Below, piece by piece: positions 24,201 through 33,205 of a stretch of 64,000 nucleotides of DNA. The first letter of the stretch is position 1; each line of letters starts with the position of its first letter. The notes beneath the pieces are model-generated. The model was given only the letters and a program-made list of their open reading frames with translations. It ran no database searches and was not told where the DNA came from. The stretch is from Pristionchus mayeri (Eukaryota; Nematoda; Chromadorea; Rhabditida; Neodiplogasteridae), in the NCBI GenBank assembly GCA_036245805.1, contig BTRK01000005.1, positions 50,212,553 to 50,276,552 on the forward strand, given 5' to 3'. The position numbers and the translations under genes were made by a program.

Positions 24201-27200
24201 ATTTGATATCATTGGAATCAGCTTGATCAGCGCTTGAAAATATCATGCAAACGTAAACTGAAAATTTTATTTTCTTCTCAGAAAAGTTTGTTTGAAATTT
24301 TCCCTCAAACTAACATGAATTATGAAGATCAAGATTAGCTGAATTCATCAGTATCAAACTTAGATAATTTGAACGCTTACAAATTAAGATATTACTAGGA
24401 TATGTTCACTCTTGACGAGAGAACGACAAGTGCAAGAGTGACATTTCTCTCGTATCTCCATCATTCTCTCCACAGGCAACGCTCTATGGCAAAATTTTCA
24501 AACTTTGAATTATTACACCAACTTGACATATTTTTCATGCTCTCAGCGAGCTGATTCCAATGATCCTCAATTTAGTCTATTTGATCTACGGATCGCTGAG
24601 ACACCCTCTCGGATAATTTTCGGATCAGATAAAAAGCGACTCATCCGAGAGTGAGAGGGAGGGGGGTGACTCATCCGACGAGAGGGAGGCCGTAAACTCC
24701 CTCTCCTAGACTCATCCGCGGGAAGGGGTAAACAAGTGGCACTTGTCAAGTGCGGATATCCGAGAGTCATTTTTGCCCCCTTGTGTGAACCGTGCAGCCC
24801 ATAACGAAGCTTTTGCCAGCCTAGGATTGCATCAAGATCACAAAGATAAAATCACCAAAAAATGTGGTATGTGCAGAATTTCAAGCTCTAGAAACAGAGA
24901 AAGTTTGGAGGGAAGCAAACAACCTGTTAGAATGGGAAATTGAAAACTGGCATGTATTGCCTGTGCTGCAACGGTTGAAAAAGTGAATAAGAGAGACCTT
25001 TTTCATTCAGTGAATAAATGCTTGGCAAAGTGCGAAAAATCGAAATCGCCCCCCCCATCCGGAGTCTTCTAGATCACTCTCTTCGAAATGGGACACACTT
25101 ATTTCAGAAAATTGAATTTTCGAATTTTGCCATTTCGGTTTGAATGACTGATGTCTCAAAATATTAAGAATATTACAAGAATTATAAGTGACAAATTATG
25201 AAATGATTGGGCATCAACTCTTGAAGAAACAACGAAAACAAATTTTTTAAAAATTTCATTCATTCAGATCGGCGGGTAGATACCTCTTTTATTCCACTAT
25301 CGCTAGAGCGGCATGCTTGTTATTCACATTAAAAAGAAATATAAAATAGATTTTTGTGAAACGTTACAAAATGTCTTGAAAAGTCAGTTTTCCATCGGCT
25401 GAAACTACCGTACTCCAGGCAGCCGGAAGTGTATTTCGTGTCCAAGTTTTGAAAAATGTTTAGGTTTTCGTGCTCCAAAGTTGGGTGGATGGTGTATGTA
25501 GGATCAAAAAAGGTACCACTCTCCACCCCAGCTTTGGAGCACGAAAACCCATCTGAATGTACGGAAAATTTTTAAAAAATTGTTTTCGTTGTTTCTTCAA
25601 GAGTTGATGCCCAATCATTCTATAATATGTCACATATAATACTTGTAATATTCTTGATTTTTTGAGACATCAGTCATTCAAATCGGATTCGAAATGGCAA
25701 AATTCGAAAATTAAATTTTCTGAAATAAGTGTGTCCCATTTCGAAGAGAGTGATCTAGAAGACTCCGGATGTGGCACCCGAGCTATGCTCGTCGAGTACT
25801 GCCTGTGGGCACATTTAGGGCGATTTCGATTTTTCGCACTTTGCCAAGGGTATCTACAAATACAGAAGCGCCCAAAAGTATTGAAACGATTTGAATTTGT
25901 CATATAACTTTTTCTACCGTTGACTCAGCAAGTTCGATGTTGGGGCGCTATATAGCAAATCAATCGAAGAATACGATGCGAGTATCGCGTCATCACGTCC
26001 CTCATAACTAATTGCGTAGTGATGACGCAATCGAATTTCACTTTTTCAAGCAGGCTTTATTCTTACAAAGATTTTTTCCTACTCGCCAAACTTTCTGTGG
26101 TTGGAGTCATGCCCGAGACCTACCCCAGAAAAAAATTTTGATGTTGCTGCGCGACCGCACGTTTGCTGCAGCCTTGCTGCAAAAAGGGTGTCCGAAATTC
26201 AGAACTCAGCTCCCAGATTAGCTAGAAACTCGTTCAAAGCATCAAAATGATCGCTATCATACATAGAGATGATCCTGAGACTATGAACACAATATCTCAT
26301 AATTTGCCCTCAGGGCATAACAAAATCACTTTTTTGTATGACCATTTTTTGGACATTCATAACTTTGTGGGAAATGTGGGTAGAAATCTGATTTTTGCAT
26401 AGAAATGTTCAAAATGTATTGAAGATCTGATTCCCAGCTTTTTAGAGCTATTGGACATCTTTCCTGCCCGCGGCATGCGTTTTTCGGAGGTATACTAGGG
26501 TCGGGAAAACCCTGTTTACGCAATCTCGTCGTCTGCACTCTCTCGCTCATAGTGGTAAATAGTATGTTTCCCGACCCTAGTATATATCCGAAAAACGCAC
26601 GTCGCGGGCAGGAAATATATCAAATAGCTGTAAAAAGCTGGGAATCAGATCTTCAATACATTTTGAACATTCCTATGCAAAAATCAGATTTTTACCCACA
26701 TTTCCCACAAAGTTATGAATGTCCAAAAAATGGTCATACAAAAAAGTGATTTTGTTATGCCCTGAGGGCAAATTATGATATATTGTGTTCATAATCTCAG
26801 GATCATCTCTATTCATGATAGCGATCATTTTGATGCTTTGAATAGGTCTCTAGCTACTCTAGAAGCAGAGTTCCGAATTTCAGATCCTGTTTTGCAGCTT
26901 CGCTGCAGCGAATGTGCGACCGTGCAGCACCTTCAACAATTTATTGTGGGTAGGCCTCGGTCATATCTCCAATCACAGAAAGTATGGCGAACAGGAAAAA
27001 ATCTATGTAAGAATAATGCCGTTTTGAAAAAGTGCTGATTGATTGCGTCATCACTACGCAATAACTATGCGATGACGTCATAGCATAATACCATAATCAT
27101 AATCTCCGATGGATTTGGTACATCATACCTCAGTGCCAGAATGATGCATTTCCTGGGTAAAAAGATACAACAAATTCAAAAAGTGTCCCATGACTTACCG

Positions 27201-28949
27201 GCGCGACTGTACATAGGCGCGTTATTTTATTTTTTTATTTTTTATTTAAGGGTTATTTTTTCCAATATAGGCTCACAAATCGCGAAAGCCGCATACTACA
27301 ACTATAGTAAAAATAAATATTTATCTCGATATGTTTTATTATTAGGCATACAATGCAGCACCCGAACAGTGTGCTCTCCTATGCCACCTTCTCTCGTTGG
27401 CACTTTCATCTTGCCCGACTGGTTCGTTCGTTTACTCTATCTTAAATCCCATCAGAAAACACTTCACAAAAATAGCTTATCGTAAACTGACAAGGAACAA
27501 TTTGTATTTAGTTGAATATGAAGTAGTTTGCCTAATTGTAAGAATCAAGTGAGACCCGGCACAGCTAAAAAAAGATTCTCTACAATACTGTTCTTTTGGA
27601 GTAATCGAAGGCTCTGAAAACGATGAACGATGGGAAAGATCACTTTGCATATAGAATTTCCGGGGGTGCGACATTTCCGCAACCGACATTTCCGCAACGG
27701 AGCACCATTCCCTTGACAGAAGGAGTAGCAACTTGGGAGTTGTTGCGTTGTTACCAGTATGTGCTCCCATACCTTTGCATATGCAATTCTTGTTACCAGG
27801 CGATATTGAGTTTCAACGTATAGGGGTTCACGGAAATCCATATTACATGAACCCCTGTACGTTGATTTGGAGTGAAATTCAAGATCACCTGGAAACAAAA
27901 TTAAAGGAGGAGTAAAGGCAAACGCGCGCCCGGTTGAAATATGTTTCAATTAGAGGAGCACTCTCTTTAAGTCGCGTTCTCTTTCGCTCGTTGCCTGAGC
28001 TTTCCCTGATTTGGCTCCCCGCCATCTACCGAGAGCTCTGTTGGTAATGGAGATATAAATGTTAAAATTTCGGAACTTCTTATCGTTGGGGAGATCTAGG
28101 CCGTGCATATGAAAGCTTCATCAATTGAATTTTTCCTTTGCTCCTCCTTTAATAAATGCTTATGTATGGGAGCACACACTGGTAACAATGCAACAACTCC
28201 CAAGTTGCTACTCCTTCTGCCAAGGGAATGGTGCTCCGTTGCGGAAATGTCGGTTGCGGAAATGTCGTACCCCCGAATTTCCCTGCATATAGAGCAGACG
28301 GCGTCAGGTTTTTACCTATATCGCTTTGTCGGAAGGTCCTAAGAATTACGCGAATTAGTTTCACAATGTAGAATTTCATGCTGATTGCACCTGTATATGT
28401 TGCATACATTTCCACTGGATTCTTTCCACTTTTCCAGTGCCCTTGGAGATTTTCAAGTATATAGCCATGGGCCCCAAAACTTGGAATCCTGGCGACCGGG
28501 AAGGGGGGGGGTGAGAATTCATTAAATGTTTATTAGACAGGTGCTATCAGTATGAAATTCAACATTTAGGAACATTATTCACGTGATTTTAGAACCTTCC
28601 GGAGATGCAGTATACGTGAAAACTTGTTTTCCATATTACGACGTCTGAAGCCAACGATTAAATAAGTGTACCCAAAAGCTTCGATTTACCCAAAACAGAG
28701 ACCAATAGCGAATCGATTTTTTAGCTCAGCCGAATCCATTCGGATCTTCTTGATTTGTAGGCTAACGCCCATATTTGTTTGGATGATGCCTCACGTTCAG
28801 CATATACTGTTCTTCCTACTGCCTCGGCCGCCTCAACTTCCTCTTCTTCATCTACGCTAACTAACTCTGAATCATCAATGGCGTCGTCCATAATTGGCAG
28901 TGGAGATTCAACCGTGTCTGCGGATACGGATCTAGGTACCGTCGCGTGA
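12241..28949 (+). CDS. Multi-exon gene for an unidentified helical-rich protein
   Basis: I propose exons 12241-12275, 12342-12413, 16622-16711, 16811-16926, 17943-18043, 20380-20430, 20699-20873, 21863-21989, 22175-22261, 27346-27481 and 28801-28949. All keep one reading phase across AG/GT borders. Typical stretches are APLMETLLDEVLTLAEW, QREEWLVGILAEIARIP, ANPLIISALASHGGPALA and AAPEQCALLCHLLSLAL: amphipathic, Leu/Ala-rich, as in HEAT/ARM-type helical repeats. The last exon is a Ser/Thr-rich tail ending in TGA. I do not recognise the family. The 5' end is missing, with exons probably upstream of 12241. Weakest calls are the first two exons and 20380-20430 (51 nt, phase-neutral). Introns reach 5 kb and hold a mariner, a MITE and several foldbacks. 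No frameshift is needed, so the gene is probably functional. Confidence 0.6.
12640..13345. repeat. Foldback in an intron of the helical-repeat gene
   Basis: CCATTGACGAGCTGTCGCTT near 12892 and CTTACTATCCGAGTGTCGG-type sequence pair with 13195-13245, and GATATCTCCGAAATCCTCAT near 12862 pairs with ATGAGGATTTCGGAGGTATC at 13264. The arms are about 130-250 bp. The left arm additionally carries the GC-rich hairpin 12711-12818. Confidence 0.7.
12711..12818. repeat. 108-bp near-perfect hairpin
   Basis: GTGATGCCAAAACGGCGCGC is mirrored by GCGCGCCGTTTTGGCATCAC, and inside it TTTCACACGCTCTCTC is mirrored by GAGAGAGCGTGTGAAA. Almost every base pairs, leaving a loop of about ten bases. It could be a very small MITE. 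RNA from this intron would form a strong stem. Confidence 0.85.
13350..13610. repeat. Half copy of foldback family B
   Basis: It starts TTTAACACGTGTATCACGAG and continues through the family landmarks: a GGGAACATTTT segment, TAGGTCATTGG, CCAGAGCCG, CTGTATCTCAGCTCCCAG and GCGGAAAATTATTTCCA. Only one arm is present. The complete family member is at 60701-61745. Confidence 0.75.
14253..14480. repeat. GAGA-rich imperfect hairpin
   Basis: GGGGGAAGGGGCGAGAGAGC at 14264 and nearby GAGAGCGGAGAG pair imperfectly with CTCGACCTTGCCCCCTTTCT and CTCTCTCTTCC in 14395-14435. Similar purine-rich/pyrimidine-rich centres occur in several other foldbacks of the window. Confidence 0.5.
14788..15674. mobile_element. 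Mariner-type MITE, 887 bp, no transposase
   Basis: The left end TCAGGCTGATGCAAAAGTTT matches the right end AAACTTTTGCATCAACCTAA read in reverse, and the match extends to CTGACTATT on both sides (about 29 bp). TA lies outside both ends. No transposase-like frame is visible inside. The ends are those of the element at 34545 and resemble mariner ends, so it is probably mobilised by a mariner-family transposase. It lies in the large intron before 16622. Confidence 0.8.
15760..16015. repeat. Repeat with tRNA-like segments, copy 1
   Basis: The plus strand has GAGGTTCGAATCCCAACC (B-box-like) near 15810. The minus strand has CCGTGGCCTAGTGGTCTAAA (A-box-like) near 15978 and GTTCGAGTCCCGG near 15915, spaced like a tRNA half. 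A second copy lies at 30095-30335. This is a tRNA-derived, inverted, SINE-like repeat rather than a working tRNA gene. Confidence 0.6.
18917..20162 (-). mobile_element. Degenerate mariner transposon
   Basis: The ends TTAGGTTGGCATGAAAGTCT (18917) and AGACTTTCATGCCAACCTGA (ending 20162) are inverted repeats of about 28 bp, 1.25 kb apart, the usual mariner size. TA flanks the left end; the right flank is mutated. The minus strand keeps the C-terminal mariner signature GWMVLPHPPYSPDMAPTEYW followed by LF (near 19160-19220), which carries the last Asp of a DD34D transposase, preceded in another frame by YIQQNDP. Frameshifts break the gene throughout. It sits antisense in the intron 18044-20379. 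Confidence 0.85.
19050..19960 (-). pseudogene. Mariner transposase, broken by frameshifts
   Basis: Recognisable pieces on the minus strand are the YIQQND block (second catalytic Asp region) near 19285 and the PPYSPDMAPTEYWLF block near 19175, in different frames. The N-terminal DNA-binding half is not clearly readable. Start and stop cannot be assigned, so the limits are approximate. Confidence 0.6.
20874..21210. repeat. Dispersed repeat, uninterrupted copy
   Basis: The segment from GAGGGCTCAGGTGGTGCACA through CCGTAGTATATCG and CTAAATCGCATGATCTCTC to a GAGAGAG-rich part has a close copy at 34460-35270. In that copy a mariner-type MITE sits at the TA of CCGTAGTA. This copy is therefore the empty site. 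Confidence 0.8.
21355..21445 (-). tRNA. Weak tRNA-like remnant
   Basis: The minus strand has TAGCTCATTCGATAGAGC, a good D-arm/A-box shape, near 21380-21400. A matching T arm is poor (GGTTCGAAAAA near 21325). It lies in an intron and is probably a relic of a tRNA-derived repeat. Confidence 0.25.
21600..21700 (+). repeat. GC-rich repeat end with strong terminal hairpin
   Basis: GTGGGAACTTCTCGTTTCCC leads to a hairpin with stem CCCCGGCGC/GCGCCGGGG. The same end recurs at about 34170-34215 and, in reverse, at about 58590-58660. A conserved end closing with a hairpin recalls Helitron 3' ends, but I see no CTRR shortly after it. Confidence 0.4.
22625..22705 (-). tRNA. tRNA-like segment (Ser/Leu-type shape), probable pseudo-tRNA
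   Basis: The minus strand reads ATATCCGAGTGGTTTAAGCC (A box) followed by TTTGTTCGATTCCCCTAGCG (B box) at the spacing of a type II tRNA with a long variable arm. The acceptor arm does not pair well. It lies inside an intron; probably a tRNA-derived repeat. Confidence 0.35.
22925..23165. repeat. Cluster of GGAATTCC palindromes
   Basis: ATTGGAATTCCAAT and close variants (GGAATTCC, GGAATTGATTCC) occur at least six times, flanking an inner segment, so the block folds on itself. No coding signal. Confidence 0.65.
23700..24890. repeat. Foldback with tRNA-like 3' half inside
   Basis: The arms at about 23735-23825 and 24785-24870 pair (GGGCTGCACGGTTCATTCTC against GAACCGTGCAGCCC). A second pair of regions (24010-24180 and 24560-24770) shares CGGATGAGTCG/CGACTCATCCG motifs. 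At 23955-24015 the minus strand carries CCGTGGGTTCGAACCCCAGC, a tRNA-type T arm. Confidence 0.6.
25020..25850. repeat. Foldback with about 260-bp arms
   Basis: GGCATCAACTCTTGAAGAAA near 25210 is mirrored by TTTCTTCAAGAGTTGATGCC near 25590, and GTGTGTCCCATTTCGAAG-type sequence near 25730 mirrors CTTCGAAATGGGACACAC near 25083. The arms are highly similar; the loop is about 25285-25540. Confidence 0.85.
25970..27080. repeat. 1.1-kb near-perfect palindrome
   Basis: The arms of about 550 bp meet near 26550 with almost no loop. GGTCGGGAAAACCCTGTTTA near 26501 faces TTTCCCGACCCTAGTATATA near 26568, and TTGCGTAGTGATGACGCAAT near 26013 faces ATTGCGTCATCACTACGCAA near 27042. It sits in the intron 22262-27345, so the pre-mRNA could form a long double strand. 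Open frames in it occur in mirrored pairs and are not genes. Confidence 0.9.
27540..28410. repeat. Foldback in last intron of the helical-repeat gene
   Basis: CCGCAACCGACATTTCCGCA near 27680 mirrors TGCGGAAATGTCGGTTGCGG near 28240, and GGAGTAGCAACTTGGGAGTT near 27722 mirrors AACTCCCAAGTTGCTACTCC near 28196. The outer parts resemble the inner portion of family A arms. Between the arms lies repeat sequence with GAAATTCAAGATCACCTGG, also found near 17245 and 43550. Confidence 0.75.
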
Positions 28950-28954
28950 ATAAA
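28949..28954 (+). promoter_or_regulatory. Polyadenylation signal AATAAA
   Basis: AATAAA overlaps the TGA stop of the helical-repeat gene (GCGTGAATAAATC), implying a very short 3' untranslated region, as is common in nematodes. Confidence 0.5.
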
Positions 28955-28968
28955 TCACCGGACACTTT

Positions 28969-29230
28969 TTAACACGTGTATCACGAGTCAGTGGATGAAA
29001 CACAGACAAACACAAAAACTCGGGAACATTTTTTAAAAAGTATAATAGTGACAGAATGTTCCAGAAACAAGAATTTGAAAAATATAGGTCATTGGTCCCA
29101 GAGCCGGCTTTTAGGAAATTTCCGGTTTAGCACCTGTCTATACTGTATCTTAGCTCCCAGATGAGCTACAGAGGTGGCATTGGGCTCAAAATGTGCGGAA
29201 AATTATTTCCAGAAACTTTTGCGTTCAGTA
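28969..29230. repeat. Half copy of foldback family B
   Basis: It starts TTAACACGTGTATCACGAGT and keeps the same order of landmarks as the copies at 13350 and 60701, including ATAGGTCATTGGTCCCAGAG and GTGCGGAAAATTATTTCCAG. Only one arm is present. Confidence 0.75.
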
Positions 29231-31100
29231 CAAGACGATTGGACAATGATTAAGAATCTTCTGAATAAAAGGTGGTACGGACCCCGGCGCCTTTATTCTT
29301 ATTTTGCTCTTTTTTTCATGTGACAATTGCAAAGTATGAAAAAGTTTTTTTTTAGAAACACAAAACAATCCCAATAGTACCCAACCAATGATGTTTGATT
29401 ATTGAGCCGAGAGAAAATATCGATTTTTTCAACTACTTGGTTCGCAGATTTTGATATCGGATCAGCACACTCGATTTAGTATACCATGAAAATTTTGTTG
29501 GATATCGGGGCATTAGTCCTCAGAACATTTCCATTTAAATTGTAAACAGTGGTCGAAAGAGCAGGTCACAAAAATTGTAAAAACTGGGCAGGTTTCTAAA
29601 ATTTTAAAATAAAGTCGTTGAAAATGGGAACATTTTAATAAATGTTAATAAAAAAAAATACATTGGTACGTTTTATACTTTTGCACTGGACCGAACTCCA
29701 AAAACCGGGTACGTTAATCCATTTTGGACCCACTTTTCAACCACTGATTGTAAAGTTGCTGCTCGGTCGCATCATATTATTACAATGCCTTGCTGCAAAA
29801 ACAGGGTGAGAAATTCAGATCTCAGCTTCTGATCAATCTAGACACCCATCCAAAATATCAATATGGCCGACCTCATGACTCCAGATTATCTTGAGAATAT
29901 GATTGTGATATCACATCATTTACTCTCCAGGCATGAAAAATCACTTTTTACATGACCGTTTTTGTACATTCACAACTTCGTGGAAAAGTTTCTTGAAAAT
30001 CTGGTTTTTGTAATGTGAAAATTGTATTGAAGAACTGGTCCTTTTTGATTGGGGCAGATGAGGCAGGAGGGGGGAGAATTGGCACAAATTAAAAATCCAT
30101 GGCCGGATCTACAATAGGTTCAATTCTATGATGGATCCTAAGGTATGAGGTTCGAATCCCAACCGGTACAGCCACTTTTGCTAAGCTTCGAGGAAAGTAC
30201 CAAACTGTAGGCATAAAGCTTGTCAAAAGGTTATGCAGAGGGCGGGACTCGAGCCCACCATACCATGGACATTTATAGCGCCTTACAAGACTAGGCCACG
30301 GATTCTAATGTTGGGACGACAATGCCTTTTCATCTGTGGAGATAGGGACTATATTGTTCTTTAGAAAAATAAACAGATTTTGTAGAATTGAATTCCTCAT
30401 AAATAATTTCCCTATGGTTGCCAGCAATTGCCCTTGCCGGCAAAAATATTATAATGAAAATTTTATCGTTTTTCTTATAAGCTTTTTAAAGATGTGAGAG
30501 AGAATTTTTGTGGGTACCTATGAACTAACGGCGTAAAATATGCTATTTTTTTCCGCAATTGATCATTGTTTGTGTCGAGCCAAGAGCAAGAGAGCGAGAG
30601 CGAGAGAGTGTTAAATATTTTTTATCTGTGGAGCGACGGATTTATAATGTAGATGGGCATAGCTGAGAACTGTATACCGGTGGTGTCGAGGGTAAAAATC
30701 GGAGAGGGGCGGTGAACAAATGTATTTCTCGGCTGGGTCGGAGTTCAAAACAGGTGGCGTTTTGAACTTGGCTTTAATGGTGCCCACTAATGGTTGAAAT
30801 ACTCGTGAATCTGAAAAGAAAATGAAATGAAGGGAAAGAGGTTTGGAAAATTTTGGGATTCTGGGGATTCTACGCCTACACTTTATGATTTTTAAATCGA
30901 TTAAACTTTCGGATGTTCTTCATTCTTTTTTTGTTTGTCGAAGACACCATTGCAGCTTTGCGTTGTACTTTCTCGCCGTCCTTTTCGTCTTCGTCAGGCA
31001 CTTCTCACGGCCTTCCGGAGCTGACACTGAGCCTGACGAGACTACTAGATTTGCACAGGAATTGAATCGTATTTTAAAGCATTCCTCGAAAAAATTGTAG
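29231..31100. other. Intergenic, repeat-derived
   Basis: No firm gene. It holds copy 2 of the tRNA-like repeat (30095-30335) and a short GAGC/GAGAG-rich simple stretch near 30585-30612. An open frame at about 30945-31097 reads FAQELNRILKHSS before a stop directly in front of the ATG at 31101, and might be upstream coding or untranslated sequence of that gene. Confidence 0.4.
30095..30335. repeat. Repeat with tRNA-like segments, copy 2
   Basis: It shares with 15760-16015 the order ATCCTAAGGTATGAGGTTCG (plus strand) and, on the minus strand, a CCGTGGCCTAGT A-box-like segment and a GGGCTCGAGTCCCGCC B-box-like segment. Confidence 0.6.
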
Positions 31101-31639
31101 ATGCGTTTGAGTCAATTTCTTTCACTTGTTTTAGCCGTAGGTGGATGTCTAGTGTCTTTAATCCGTGGTAGTTCTGTTGTTGTTATTATAGTTGGTCTCT
31201 TATGCACGCTTTACTTTTACATACCCAACCGGTAAGATCTTCCACAATATTTCATGAAGTCTTAATTCTTTTGGTTTTCTGCATTTTGTATGATGTACTT
31301 GTAATATTTTTTCTACATGTTTGTCTTCATTTCTGGTACCTTTTTGTAATTACTACTGTTTTTCCGCAATTATGAGCTGCCAACTAACATTCGTTTCTTT
31401 ATCACAATACATGCCTTGAAAATCAGAAAGGTCATGTCCGGGTGACCTCTTTTACCATATTATTTTATTATTACGTATGCATCCTCACACACCGAATCCC
31501 TTATTCAGGTACATAATTGTATTACTTTGTCGTTATCACTTCCTATTATTTTTTTCAATTAATTTTCAATTGTGCCTAATTTTATTTCAGATTCGAAATT
31601 TTGGTGTTAACAAATGTTGATAAATTGCTAGAAGCATGA
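31101..31639 (+). CDS. Small two-exon gene, predicted 59-aa membrane protein
   Basis: Exon 1 (31101-31231) starts ATGCGTTTGAGTCAATTTCT and ends CCCAACCG|GTAAGA. Exon 2 (31591-31639) follows TTTATTTCAG and ends GAAGCATGA. The phases match and the joined product has 59 codons plus stop. It has one or two strongly hydrophobic segments (LSLVLAVGGCLVSLI and VVVVIVGLLCTLYFYI) and a polar tail (VDKLLEA). I do not recognise it. An upstream exon could exist, because the frame before the ATG is protein-like but closed by a stop. Confidence 0.45.
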
Positions 31640-32140
31640 CCATGAAACGATAGTATGTTATTACGAATTTATGCGTTGCTATTCGCGTTGAATTATTTGA
31701 CATATATCTAGGAACCGCGGAGGGGTGTTTGAAAATGCACTGTATATCAATTCCGCGATTCTTATTTTTTGAAATCGAGATTGCGGAATCGATTATAAAC
31801 AAAAATAGTTATCGAAAAAAATCATAACTGTAATATAACACGGAGGGTTTTGAAAATTAGTGTTTGAATGCGCGCATTTTTGAGCGATGCGACGCCTCTT
31901 TAGGTACTGTAAGTTTGGGTGCGTTGGCGCGTTTTTGGGGGCAGTGACAATTGCAATTGCAATCAATCAATTTTAATTGAATTGTTAGTGTAATATCGTG
32001 TGATTATTGTTTCAGATCTCAAATGTGCTCCTTTTTAAAGTCATTTATGACTTACCATATCTCTAACAGCCCTGCTTGTTTTGTTGCGTTGCGTTCAACT
32101 TTCGAAAGGATTCGTTGATTAAAAGATTTACTTCAGGTAG

Positions 32141-32707
32141 TGCAAAGGAGCGGTGATTGAAGCGATTCTGAACAAGAGCGTTCCAGAAAGCTGCGCAAAT
32201 ATCAAGGCATTGAAGGTCTTTTTAAAACTATTTCTAAAAAATACACATTTTACCAGAGATCTACCGTAATTTTGTGGTAGAGTTGGGGCGAATTTGTTAC
32301 TTCTGAGACATGGTTGTTTTCAAAAATTAATTAATGCGTTATATGACATTTTAATTTTTAAGTTTTGCTCTTTTATTTTGATAATATATGTGAACGATGA
32401 GCTCAAGGTCAATTTATCGCACTCTACTGCTGTACAGCCCGAGAATCGAACATTCGTTCATTTTGACTTTCACTGCTATAAACAAGGTATCCGAACGACG
32501 AACCGGCATTTTATGTACATGTTTAGGGCGGAGGGAAGGTGGCTGCATGTGATTAAACGTTCAAATCAAACTGTGCACTCAGAAAATGGAGAAAATCAAG
32601 ATTATCCGAGAAAGATGGCGACATTGTCTCAAAAAGAGGTCCTAAACCATGCTCCCGAACGAAACCCGAGCATGACCAGTACCTCTACGGAGTACAGGGA
32701 TGGTTAG
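32141..32707 (+). CDS. Candidate C-terminal exons of an NTF2-like-looking protein
   Basis: Exon 32141-32215 (GAVIEAILNKSVPESCANIK) ends AAG|GTCTTT. Exon 32438-32707 follows TGCTGTACAG in the same phase and reads FVHFDFHCYKQG, then RHFMYMFRAEGRWLHVIK, and ends at TAG after a Ser/Thr-rich tail. Helix followed by strands with an FxFxCY...RHFMYMF...WLHVIK pattern is compatible with an NTF2/SnoaL-like cone fold, but this is inference from pattern only. An AATAAA at about 32711 supports a gene end here. The 5' exons were not found. Confidence 0.4.
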
Positions 32708-33190
32708 AGCAATAAACTGAACAGAGCACTAAAACTGTGCACTCCGATTTAAAGAGAAAAATACAAATCATTAGAAAAATGAGAAGCGCAATTTTCTAGC
32801 AATGCATTTATTTATGTTTTACAACCGCTAAATTACTTTATTTAGTAAAGATTTCGTATCTTCAGATGATCATCTATCGATTAAGCTCAAAAAGTAATTA
32901 ATTAATATAAATTAAACCTGAGAAAATAAATAAATAAAATTGTGGTGTTATGTTGTGTGAGTTTTCCCAATGCAAAAATGGTGAACGGCAGAAACGACGG
33001 AGCTCCGCGGTCCCTACATATATCTGATAAATCATTTAACTTGAGTTCAATTGTTATATAATTGTTTTAAAAACTTTAAAAATGTTAAAATATACAATTT
33101 GTGTAACAATTTAACTCAAATTCAATCGTTACATTCATACAAACTAGTTAATAAATTCTCGTACGCCCTCCCATGCCCCCCCCCTATACC

Positions 33191-33197
33191 TTTGCAG
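33191..33197 (+). promoter_or_regulatory. Probable trans-splice acceptor before the hydrolase start codon
   Basis: TTTGCAG lies eight bases before the ATG at 33206, with no coding sequence upstream in frame. In nematodes this arrangement usually marks spliced-leader addition, giving a very short 5' untranslated region. Confidence 0.45.
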
Positions 33198-33205
33198 TAA
33201 ATAAG

